64,000 bases of DNA from Bacteriovoracaceae bacterium (GTDB lineage Bacteria; Bdellovibrionota; Bacteriovoracia; Bacteriovoracales; Bacteriovoracaceae). The number at the start of each line of letters is the position of its first letter. Positions within the stretch are counted from its first letter, which is position 1. Location: the NCBI GenBank assembly GCA_018649885.1, contig JABIHA010000094.1, positions 55,555 through 119,554 of the forward strand, written 5' to 3'. A model generated the notes under the pieces. That model saw nothing but the letters and a program-made list of their open reading frames with translations. It was not told where the DNA came from and ran no database searches. Made by a program: the position numbers and the translations under genes. Shown here piece by piece: positions 54,635-62,512 of the stretch.

Positions 54635-55018
54635 TTAGATTATTCCCATGTCCTTTCCCTTCTTCATAATATCGGCTTTTTCTTCGTCGCTCATATTCGT
54701 GAACATTTCTTGCATTTTTTTGAGCTCTTCGGGGTCCATGTTTTTCATCATCTCTTGCGCCTGGGCCATCATTTCGGCCTGGCTCATATTTCCGGTGGGA
54801 GCCTCTTGGGCAGGAGTGGGATCTGAGAAAATAATTCTCTCTCCGTCTACGTTGTAGTCAATATTGTGATGTTCTTTCATTTCTTCCATCACCTTGTTGA
54901 AGCTAAGGCCTTTATTGTCAGCCACTTCGTACATTTTTTCGGTAGGGAGGGAGACTTTTTTTTGGGGGAAGCCGTTTTCGGTTAGGGTTTTTATTATGTT
55001 TTTTATGAATGATTCCAT
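54635..55018 (-). CDS. hypothetical protein, Met- and Gln-rich C-terminus
   Basis: A soluble 127-residue protein. Residues 1-70 form an alpha/beta fold (NGFPQKKVSLPTEKMYEVAD, then a helix and NVDGERIIFSD). The C-terminal half is a Met-, Gln-, Glu-rich helical segment (QAEMMAQAQEMMKNMDPEEL...). No family is recognised. Codon use and a clean start make it look real. Confidence 0.65.
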   Translation of the reverse strand: MESFIKNIIKTLTENGFPQKKVSLPTEKMYEVADNKGLSFNKVMEEMKEHHNIDYNVDGERIIFSDPTPAQEAPTGNMSQAEMMAQAQEMMKNMDPEELKKMQEMFTNMSDEEKADIMKKGKDMGII

Positions 55019-55227
55019 TTTTTGGCTCCTGGGGGGTTTGTTGCCTCTAGGGTTTATCAGATTGGGAGGGGTTTTTCAGGCCTTGAATTTCAAGAATTAC
55101 TTAGATGCTGGGACAGCCTTTGCATTTTTTATGAATTTTTAGTTAGCATGAGTGTAAAAAATTTAGAATTGTATACTTACCTATAGCTAATCCCTAGTTT
55201 CAAAGAAAAAAACCAAGGGGAAAAGCA

Positions 55228-55557
55228 ATGAAAAAAATTGTATTGAGTTTAATAGTATTACTTTCAGTTTCTATTTCAGCAGAAGAGGTAATAGATTATC
55301 CTTCGTACACAAACTCGGATTCAAGTGGGATGATAGCAACTACAGTAGTCATACGAACAATGTCCTCTGATATTAAAATGACTTATACTAGCGCCCAAAG
55401 GGCAAAAGCGATTTACAGCTCTAAAGAAGAATGCATTAAAATGGCTGCTGAGGCTTCATCAAGCTACCTAGGCTTCAAAAGGGTAACTTGCCAAAATTTT
55501 TATACTCCAAAAAATACAGATGAATACAATGCTAAATGGTATTTAGAGGCTAACTGA
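55228..55557 (+). CDS. small secreted protein, 109 residues
   Basis: Signal peptide MKKIVLSLIVLLSVSISAEE with cleavage near residue 18, then a mature domain of about 90 residues with two Cys residues (SSKEECIKM and VTCQNF) that could pair. Ribosome site AAGGGG lies before the ATG. The fold is not recognised. The upstream gap of about 200 bases (55019-55227) shows nothing notable. Confidence 0.65.
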   Translation: MKKIVLSLIVLLSVSISAEEVIDYPSYTNSDSSGMIATTVVIRTMSSDIKMTYTSAQRAKAIYSSKEECIKMAAEASSSYLGFKRVTCQNFYTPKNTDEYNAKWYLEAN

Positions 55558-55682
55558 GACTCGCCTTATAAAATCACATACCTCTCGGCATTAGAATATT
55601 CATGGGTGTGCGTCTTTCAGCGAACACTGAGATGGGCTTAGGGTTTTTTCGGATTCTGGGTTTAAAGTTGCTGGGAGTTTTG

Positions 55683-55856
55683 GTGCTTGATTCACGGTGG
55701 ACTGGGGAGTCCACCTTCTTCACATACCTCTTAGCTTCAAAAATGCTCGTTCGCATTTTTGCCGCAAAAGGTGCTTGATTCACGGGAGACTCGGGGTCTC
55801 CCTCAGTCACTTACCTCTCTGGGTCAAAACATGCCGCAGGCATGTTTTGACCCAGG
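55683..55856. repeat. two tandem hairpin-bearing repeats
   Basis: Two copies of about 87 bases start with GTGCTTGATTCACGG. Each holds a first GC-rich hairpin and a second A/T-flanked hairpin: AAAAATGC with GCATTTTT in copy one, and a perfect 15-bp GGGTCAAAACATGCC stem in copy two. Arm sequences differ between copies while pairing is kept. A degraded third copy may start near 55578 (ACATACCTCT shared). This DNA is more GC-rich than its surroundings. It lies just past the 3' end of tRNA-Ser. Confidence 0.6.
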
Positions 55857-55859
55857 AGG

Positions 55860-55949
55860 TGGCGGAGAACGGGGGATTCGAACCCCCGAATGAGTCGCCC
55901 CATTACACACTTTCCAAGCGCGCGCCTTCAACCACTCGGCCAGTTCTCC
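55860..55949 (-). tRNA. tRNA-Ser(GGA)
   Basis: A 90-base class II tRNA with a 7-bp acceptor stem GGAGAAC/GTTCTCC, anticodon loop TTGGAAA (anticodon GGA), a long variable arm and an encoded CCA (55860-55862). It reads UCC/UCU codons. Confidence 0.95.
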
Positions 55950-55993
55950 GTTGAAAATTAACAACAATTTTTAACATATTGGTTTTTGAGAGT

Positions 55994-56761
55994 CTAGGAG
56001 CTCTTTGATAATGCATCGCCTGCATTTGAATTACGAAACTTCCCTCGGATTTTAGCTCTTTTCCTCACTTTCCAGTAACGCATAAGCCTGAGAAATTTTC
56101 TGTGTTCTTTTTCAGAGTCTAAAATAAATTCGACTCCATATGTTAGACCTCGCCCCAATGAGTATTGCCTCTTACTCATAAGCCTTACTCTCAGAACGGC
56201 CTCTTTACCTAAAAAAGGTAGCTTCAATTGAATTCTCTCACCCACATCAAGGTCTTCAAACAAAACTAAGCAGCCAGCCTTTCTTCTTATGTCAGTGAGC
56301 CTTCCCACAAGATTTAAATCTTCAACAACTCTAAAAACTTCAACCTTTAAATCTCCACGATATCTAAAATCATATTCCCACCATCTGATCCGAGGAAAGA
56401 AAAAGGGAGAGGACATACTGTGGGCCTCAATTAAAAGTAATATCAAACTCAAAAGATAAATCAGACCAACCTGCGGGAATGGATCAGAGAAAAAATAATA
56501 GATGCTATTTTTTACTAAATATATGGATATAAAAAATGTGAAAGTCCAAAAAGTGTAATAGAGGTTTTTTAGGGTCTTAGTAAATAGATTGTAGAAAACT
56601 ACAAGTAGGGCCAAGTAAGTAAAAAAATCGATGATACCAATTTTTGAGTAACCACATTCAACAATCAAAACAAATACATTGAGAATGAAATGACCTATGT
56701 GAAAATATTCTGCTTTCTCAAAAAGATCTAAGGTATTTAAATTTGAGATAAAATTCTTCAT
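55994..56761 (-). CDS. membrane protein with C-terminal PilZ-like domain
   Basis: About 125 N-terminal residues make four membrane helices; a soluble PilZ-like barrel follows (about residues 140-225, with LVGRLTDIRRKAGCLVLFEDL and TYGVEF). The DxSxxG box is altered (DIRRKAG). A very basic tail (KVRKRAKIRGK) ends the protein. The architecture matches the 5313-6041 protein, so these are paralogues or at least the same design. Both have weak c-di-GMP motifs. It ends 44 bases before the tRNA-Ser 5' end on the same strand. Confidence 0.7.
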   Translation of the reverse strand: MKNFISNLNTLDLFEKAEYFHIGHFILNVFVLIVECGYSKIGIIDFFTYLALLVVFYNLFTKTLKNLYYTFWTFTFFISIYLVKNSIYYFFSDPFPQVGLIYLLSLILLLIEAHSMSSPFFFPRIRWWEYDFRYRGDLKVEVFRVVEDLNLVGRLTDIRRKAGCLVLFEDLDVGERIQLKLPFLGKEAVLRVRLMSKRQYSLGRGLTYGVEFILDSEKEHRKFLRLMRYWKVRKRAKIRGKFRNSNAGDALSKSS

Positions 56762-56814
56762 GACTATATTTTATAGTTTTCCCCAAATTCTGCTAGATAG
56801 GGGGAAAACTACCA

Positions 56815-57300
56815 CTATTTGTAGCCGAGTCGCCTTTGCTTAAAAAACATAGATAACATTTTAGAACATTTGTAATGATCAACACCTCCAATGATGGAAA
56901 GTTGATGATTAAGTTTAGGATCACCAAAGTGACGATAGCCCAAGCTGATGGCCCCACCCTTAGGGTCGAAGGCCCCAAAAATCACCCTTCTCACCCTGGC
57001 CTGGACTAAGGCCCCCATACACATAGTACAAGGCTCTAGCGTGGTATAAATATCACAATCAGTTAGTCTCCAGTTCCCAATTTTTTTACCAGCGGCCCTA
57101 AGAGCAATAATTTCAGCATGACCACATGGGTCATAGTTTTTTTCTTTTAGGTTATGGGAGCTAGCGAGAACTTCTTTTTCTTTAGATATAATAACTGCGC
57201 CAATGGGCACTTCGCCTTTTTGAAAAGCTAGGTCGGCTTGCTCAAGGGCCATTTTCATAAACCATGGATCCCAGGGGAACCCATTAGCACTCAGCATCAT
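56815..57300 (-). CDS. tadA: tRNA-specific adenosine deaminase
   Basis: A 161-residue zinc deaminase with the catalytic CGHAEIIAL and TTLEPCTMCMGALVQAR motifs. It converts A34 of tRNA-Arg(ACG) to inosine. The gene for exactly that tRNA lies 45 bases upstream on the same strand, so enzyme and substrate may come from one transcript. The protein ends with a basic KQRRLGYK tail. Confidence 0.95.
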   Translation of the reverse strand: MMLSANGFPWDPWFMKMALEQADLAFQKGEVPIGAVIISKEKEVLASSHNLKEKNYDPCGHAEIIALRAAGKKIGNWRLTDCDIYTTLEPCTMCMGALVQARVRRVIFGAFDPKGGAISLGYRHFGDPKLNHQLSIIGGVDHYKCSKMLSMFFKQRRLGYK

Positions 57301-57345
57301 TTGCCTTTATTTTCTGGTCCTATAGAACCAACCTGAGAGATTAAA

Positions 57346-57422
57346 TGGCACAACCGGTACGATTCGAACGTACGACCTCCTGATTCGTAGTCAGGTGCTC
57401 TATCCAGCTAAGCTACGGCTGC
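57346..57422 (-). tRNA. tRNA-Arg(ACG)
   Basis: A 77-base cloverleaf with acceptor stem GCAGCCG/CGGTTGT, anticodon stem-loop CCTGA-CTACGAA-TCAGG (anticodon ACG) and encoded CCA. It is the standard target of TadA, which is encoded next to it. Confidence 0.96.
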
Positions 57423-57547
57423 ACAAAAAAGATCAACACTATGTGTAGCCAAGCAGGCCCATGAAGTCAAGAAAGTGTATGACAATTACCCAGATTGGGG
57501 GTACTACCGGTAGACTATGACAATCAACCCCTCCATAGGTGAAAATT

Positions 57548-58420
57548 ATGATGCCCAATTTAAATGATCTAAAATATTTTGTTGAAGTCGCCAACTCAAA
57601 AAACCTTTCGAGGGCAGCAGAAAGATTAGGAATTTCACAGCCCTCACTTTCTCTTGCGATTAAAAGACTAGAACAAATTATTGGAGTTGATATTTTAATC
57701 AGAACTAAAAGGGGAGTGTATCTCACCACCTCGGGAAAAGTTCTTTTGACTAACTCAAAAAGCCTTATTCAGAAATGGGAAGAAATAAGAGACTCAGCGT
57801 TTTCTTCTTCTAATGAAATCAAAGGGCGTTTTTCTATTGGATGTCACCCATCTGTCGCACTCTATACACTAAAATATTTTGTCCCAGAAATTGTCGAAAA
57901 ATACCAGGAGTTAGAACTATGTTTAAAGCACGATCTTTCTAGAAAAATTTCAGAAGAAGTTATTAGCTTAAACTTAGACTTAGGGATTGTGGTAAACCCA
58001 GTTAGACACCCAGACCTTATCATTAGTAAACTATGTGAAGACCAGGTCACACTTTGGACAAGTGGAGGCAAGGCCAAATGTCTTGATCATAAATCTGGAA
58101 GTGCTGTTTTAATTTATGACCCCGAGCTCGTTCAGTCTCAGTCACTTGTTAAAAAACTAAAAAGAAAGGGAATCAGCTTTTCTCGAACGATAACCTCAAG
58201 TAATCTTGAGGTTATCACATCATTAACCGCCCAAGGTGCTGGAATTGGTATCATCCCAACAAGAGTTGCAACAAATCCACATGAAGGCGGTGTAAAATTA
58301 AAGCAACTACCAGGGGCGCCAAGCTATAAAGATGAAATTTCTGTAATTTATAGGGTGGAAAACAAAAATACTGCTGGGATCAGGTTTTTATCAGATTCAA
58401 TAAAAGACTTTTTTAAATAA
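57548..58420 (+). CDS. LysR-type transcriptional regulator
   Basis: The N-terminal winged helix-turn-helix (LKYFVEVANSKNLSRAAERLGISQPSLS begins at about residue 7) is followed by a type 2 periplasmic-binding-like effector domain (about 90-290). The start is set at an ATG at 57548, 6 bases after an AGGTG site; a GTG at 57539 adds three residues. LysR regulators often control a divergent neighbour, but the divergent side here is tRNA-Arg and tadA, so the target is unclear. Confidence 0.9.
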   Translation: MMPNLNDLKYFVEVANSKNLSRAAERLGISQPSLSLAIKRLEQIIGVDILIRTKRGVYLTTSGKVLLTNSKSLIQKWEEIRDSAFSSSNEIKGRFSIGCHPSVALYTLKYFVPEIVEKYQELELCLKHDLSRKISEEVISLNLDLGIVVNPVRHPDLIISKLCEDQVTLWTSGGKAKCLDHKSGSAVLIYDPELVQSQSLVKKLKRKGISFSRTITSSNLEVITSLTAQGAGIGIIPTRVATNPHEGGVKLKQLPGAPSYKDEISVIYRVENKNTAGIRFLSDSIKDFFK

Positions 58421-58503
58421 GAGGAACCACTTCCTAACTTGTTTTAAACCAATCTAAATATTATAATCCTCCCATTACTCATTCTATGCAAGAAGGCCAT
58501 GTT

Positions 58504-58884
58504 ATGAACGACCAAGTAAAAAGAGAGCCCCGTATTGTCTACGCTCCACTCAACAGAGTCTTTTTAAATATTAAAGGAAGTCTAAAAAAAATTGTAAATA
58601 TAAGCACAAGTGGTCTCGCCCTAAAAGTCTCAGAATTTGAAGAAACATTTAAACCTGGGGATCAAATAATTGGTGAAATTTGTTTTGATGGAGGAGAAAA
58701 TCTAAGACTTGACCTTGAAGTAGTCCACACAGCAAATGAAACAATAGGGCTCAAAGTCAATAATATGCAACAATCATTTTTCATTGTTGTTTCAAAATAT
58801 TTTTTCAGAGAAATAAGCGCACAAAAAATGAAGCCTGTTCGCTTCACTAATACCAAGCAAGGCCCCTCCGGAGAAACCCATTAG
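58504..58884 (+). CDS. PilZ-domain protein, cut short by an amber codon
   Basis: The start is set at the ATG at 58504 with AAGG 7 bases upstream; an ATG at 58486 lacks a site. The product of about 126 residues has a PilZ domain with NISTSG (the [DN]xSxxG box, full match) and RxxR residues near the N-terminus. The frame ends at TAG (58882-58884), but the same reading frame continues for 96 more codons without any other stop. A G-to-A change in a TGG Trp codon would explain the stop. It may be a fresh nonsense mutation, a readthrough gene or a read error. Confidence 0.75.
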   Translation: MNDQVKREPRIVYAPLNRVFLNIKGSLKKIVNISTSGLALKVSEFEETFKPGDQIIGEICFDGGENLRLDLEVVHTANETIGLKVNNMQQSFFIVVSKYFFREISAQKMKPVRFTNTKQGPSGETH

Positions 58885-59175
58885 CTTGAAGGCGGAGAAA
58901 ACTGCGACCTTCTCTATGTCGTAAAAAATGAAAAGGTGATTCGATTTGAATTGCGATTTTTTGGAAATATCATCCAAGGAGGAAAAGATATTAGCCTTAT
59001 TATAGCAAACCTAAATGACCCAGATCGCTTTAAACATTATGGTGGCTCAACTATTCTTGAAGATGGTGTCGAAGTAGATGACCGTGAGTTTCAAAATAAC
59101 CTAAGGTTATTTATTAATAATATTAATGCTCTCTCAGAAGATGTAAAAGAAATGATTATTGAGTTATTCCCCTAA
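58885..59175 (+). pseudogene. in-frame continuation after the amber codon of the PilZ gene
   Basis: From 58885 the frame of the PilZ gene continues (LEGGENCDLLYVV, then KVIRFELRFFGNIIQGG) for 96 codons to TAA near 59175. The composition is protein-like, with beta strands and an acidic helix at the end. A GTG at 58936 could start it separately, but it has only a weak AAAGG-type site. The continuation and the PilZ part most likely were one protein of about 220 residues. Confidence 0.55.
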
Positions 59176-60290
59176 GAGCTCACTTCGCTTTGAGTTTTTG
59201 GGATCGTCAGAATAAATTTTGTATTTGAGCAATCATCATCAATTTCTAAATCACCACCATGGTTTTCTGCAATTTTTTTCGAAATACTTAACCCAAGCCC
59301 TGTTCCCCTTCCCGGTGCCTTTGTAGTAAAAAATGGATTCAATATTTTTTCCCGACAGGAATCACTAATACCCTTACCACTATCAATGACAGAAATATTA
59401 ACAAGCTCTCCCCCATCTTCAATAATTACCTTGACCCATTTTTCATCTAAACCCTCAAGGGCATCACAGGCATTATTGAATAAGTTCAGCAGTATTTGCG
59501 AAATAGATATTCCTCGACAATCAAACTTTAATTCAGGAGACCCTCCGACAGTGGAGAATTCTATCCCCTGACAGAAAAATCTACTCTCACAAAGAAGAAG
59601 GGAATCTGATACCACGTCTTTTACAACCATTGTTTCAAATGGATCATTAGATTCATATCTAGAAAAATGCTTAAAACTATCAATAATTTTATTTGCCCTA
59701 TCATAGGCCTTGATGATTTTTTCTGTACAAGACCTAACTTCACTTTCATAAGATTCTGATTTGCCATCGAGTGACTCTATCTTTTGGGCAAGTGAAAATA
59801 TAATACCAAGGGGATTCGTCACCTCGTGAACCATTGAAGCCGAGACCTCCCCGATTGATGCAAGTTTGCCTTGGAAAATTATTTGATCTTGAGCACTCTC
59901 TAAACTTTCTTCCAATTCTATTTTTAAAATTGCCTTTTCAACTCGAGCAAGTATGACATCATGATCAAAGGGTTTTTCTATAAAATCAAATGCTCCAAGT
60001 CTTAAGGACTCAACAGCAGTCCTCTTATTCCCATGACCCGTAATAAAAATCACTGGTATTTTGGAAGATCTTTCCTGTATCGAATTAATCAACCAAAACC
60101 CATCCTTACCAGGCATCTTTATATCTGAAATGATAACATCTGGGTGAAAATCCTGAATTGCCATCAACGCATCATCTGCCGAATGAGCACCCATTGTTTC
60201 ATATACTGGACTCAGAGTGATCTGAAGTAGTTTACAAATCGTAACCTCATCATCAACAATTAAAATCCTTCGCTTTCTATTTTCATTCAT
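59172..60290 (-). CDS. receiver-histidine kinase (REC-HisKA-ATPase)
   Basis: N-terminal receiver domain (phosphoacceptor Asp in VIISDIKMPG, Lys in FIEKPF), then a short helix, a HisKA domain with SMVHEVTNPLGII, and an ATPase domain with NLFNNACDALE and STKAPGRGTGLGLSISK-type G2 region. It has no output domain and no membrane segment, so it may relay phosphate from a partner to a downstream regulator. It shares one base with the sensor kinase upstream and overlaps the PilZ-continuation frame by 4 bases. Confidence 0.88.
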   Translation of the reverse strand: MNENRKRRILIVDDEVTICKLLQITLSPVYETMGAHSADDALMAIQDFHPDVIISDIKMPGKDGFWLINSIQERSSKIPVIFITGHGNKRTAVESLRLGAFDFIEKPFDHDVILARVEKAILKIELEESLESAQDQIIFQGKLASIGEVSASMVHEVTNPLGIIFSLAQKIESLDGKSESYESEVRSCTEKIIKAYDRANKIIDSFKHFSRYESNDPFETMVVKDVVSDSLLLCESRFFCQGIEFSTVGGSPELKFDCRGISISQILLNLFNNACDALEGLDEKWVKVIIEDGGELVNISVIDSGKGISDSCREKILNPFFTTKAPGRGTGLGLSISKKIAENHGGDLEIDDDCSNTKFILTIPKTQSEVSS

Positions 60291-62218
60291 TAGGATGCTC
60301 CCATTTCATTGGAATTCGGTAAATCATCATCTACAAATAAGGCTAGCTTTATAGTAAAGGTTGAACCACTCTCATCAGACGAGCTACAAGATATCTCCCC
60401 ATTGTGCTCTACTACAATTCCATGGGATATCGATAGACCTAAGCCTGTCCCCTCTCCCACGTCTTTCGTTGTAAAAAAAGGATCAAATATTTTATTGGTT
60501 GACTCATCATCAAGGCCACAACCATTATCACTAAATTTAATAACAGCATATCTACCAACAACTTCAGTGCTTACCTTAAGAATACCGCTATTAGTATTTT
60601 CACTGCTCTTAATTGCATCTCGTGCATTAATTATTAGATTAACAAAAACCTGCTCGAGCCTTATGCCATCTCCACTTACAACAATGTCTTCACTCGCAAG
60701 CTCCTTTGTCACTTCAATTCCACTTAATCTCATTTGAGCATCTAGCAAAATAAATGACTTTTCCACTATTTCATTAATATTTACAGGCGAAAATTCTAGG
60801 TCGGTCTGCCTAGAAAAATCTCTCATATGATTAATTATATTAGACATTCTTTTGACACTATCATTGATATCAATAAAATATTCCGAAATGTCCTTATGTA
60901 TTTCTGGATGATTAAAACCAAGAGTTTTATCAATATGAGCACTAAAACCCTGAATAATAGTCAGAGGGTTATTAAGCTCATGGGCCATACCCGCACTCAG
61001 CACTCCAAGAGAAGCAAGCTTTTCAGATTGAACCAATTGAGCATGTTTTTCAATGTATTTTTTTTCAATTAATTCTTTCTCAACAAGTAATTTTTTACTA
61101 CTTTGATGCTGAACATTCGTTAGTAAAACAATTAATATGCATGACAATATAGTCAGCATAAAAATGATGTTCTTATTACTATTTAAATTTTCAAATGCCT
61201 CATCTTTGTCAATTTCAGTTGTTATACCTATGGAAAAATGCTCATCCCATATCCAAGCGCCAACGACAGGTACCCCCCTATAATCGCGGTATCCTTTTAA
61301 ATTCTTATTAATTTTGTGCGATGAACCCTTTCCATTTATTGAATCATGCGCCATCACGGTTAGTGGTAATTCTTCATTTTTATTATACAAAATACTACCA
61401 AGTGTAAGATTCACACCAGGGTCGGATACCTTAATTGCAAGAGTTGACTTTTGCCCCTTCTCCAATAGGTTTGCCTTTTTCAAGTGATCGTTGAACCTAC
61501 TTTCACTAACCAAAAACCCTTTCCCGTTAAAAGCATAGGTCTCACCACTTTTGCCTATCCTCCCCCTTTGCAAGATCTTTGTGAAATCCAGCAGAGGATC
61601 AATTCTAAAAATAAAAGCAGACTCAACTCCACCATTTGAATCAAATATTGGAGCCCCCACAAACATTGTAGGGGAACTTCCCCCCGTAGTCGTTCCTAGT
61701 TCCACATCTGATTTCAGGGGAGCACTCGTTGCTGTTTTTCCGGACCAAATATCCTTCCAAAATAATTTCACTCCTGCCAAAAGGTTTTTTTTGCCAATGT
61801 TGCTATCCCTTAAAGAGCTCAGATTAATCATTTCTTTTGAGACAATAAAGTAGCCCTTAAAGTCATTTACATTAATGACCTTTTGCAAACTCTTTCTCAA
61901 CTCTAAATGAATAGGCGAACTTTTAAGATCTTTTGATGTCTTCGAATAATTTAAAAGTTTCCTGCTCGAATTTTTTATTTCAGGTGAGTCGGCCCAGACA
62001 ATAGTAACAGCCGAAACCCTACTCCTCCAAGTAATGAGCGCTTGGTGAGTTGTTTCGAGGACAGTTTGTAAGGCATTACCCACATTTTCCTCTCCCCTCT
62101 CCTGCATTCGACTTATAAGAATTGAGTCAATAAAGAGCAGTAGAAAAATTGAAGCAACCGCCAGGGCAATCGCCCCACCACCTCGCAATTGCAAAAATCC
62201 ATTTTTCACTAATTTCAA
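60290..62218 (-). CDS. dCache-type sensor histidine kinase
   Basis: A 642-residue inner-membrane kinase: one helix (about residues 14-34), a large periplasmic double-Cache domain (about 40-335, with GKSGETYAFNGKGFLVSESR typical of the distal part), a second helix (about 350-370), then HisKA (GMAHELNNPLTII) and an ATPase domain (NLIINARDAI, GEGTGLGLSIS). dCache domains bind small organic ligands. Its likely partner is the receiver-kinase encoded next. No response regulator with a DNA-binding output lies nearby. Confidence 0.9.
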   Translation of the reverse strand: MKLVKNGFLQLRGGGAIALAVASIFLLLFIDSILISRMQERGEENVGNALQTVLETTHQALITWRSRVSAVTIVWADSPEIKNSSRKLLNYSKTSKDLKSSPIHLELRKSLQKVINVNDFKGYFIVSKEMINLSSLRDSNIGKKNLLAGVKLFWKDIWSGKTATSAPLKSDVELGTTTGGSSPTMFVGAPIFDSNGGVESAFIFRIDPLLDFTKILQRGRIGKSGETYAFNGKGFLVSESRFNDHLKKANLLEKGQKSTLAIKVSDPGVNLTLGSILYNKNEELPLTVMAHDSINGKGSSHKINKNLKGYRDYRGVPVVGAWIWDEHFSIGITTEIDKDEAFENLNSNKNIIFMLTILSCILIVLLTNVQHQSSKKLLVEKELIEKKYIEKHAQLVQSEKLASLGVLSAGMAHELNNPLTIIQGFSAHIDKTLGFNHPEIHKDISEYFIDINDSVKRMSNIINHMRDFSRQTDLEFSPVNINEIVEKSFILLDAQMRLSGIEVTKELASEDIVVSGDGIRLEQVFVNLIINARDAIKSSENTNSGILKVSTEVVGRYAVIKFSDNGCGLDDESTNKIFDPFFTTKDVGEGTGLGLSISHGIVVEHNGEISCSSSDESGSTFTIKLALFVDDDLPNSNEMGAS

Positions 62219-62512
62219 AACTCTTCCCCACCCTGATAAGAATTCAAACTATTATAAACCGTCTTCCTTGAGACCCATAGGTTATATTTAAGAATCCTGG
62301 TCACAAAAAGCCATGATACCATTGCAGTCTACTACTCCAACTTTAAGCAATAAATACGAGAGGATAGTGGTTAATCTTAGAAAGGAAAAACCCTAACCTA
62401 CAAAACCAAAGCACCGCCTAACACCCTCCGTCATATAACGTCAGCTTGCCAAAAAATGAACTTGTTAATTTTTCGGTAGCACACACGGTGCTTTTTATAT
62501 TATCTAGTATTT
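62219..62512. other. 294-base gap between the kinase pair and ada
   Basis: The only structure noticed is AAAGCACCG (62408-62416) with CGGTGCTTT (62486-62494), a 9-bp arm pair enclosing about 70 bases. The right arm is followed by TTTATATT and ends 18 bases before the ada ATG. It could be an RNA structure in the ada leader. No clear Ada box or promoter was found. Confidence 0.4.

Noticed and set aside
55574..55810. 78-residue minus-strand frame in the repeat region
   Set aside because: It lies wholly within the tandem hairpin repeats; apparent internal similarity reflects the DNA repeat, and there is no good ribosome site.
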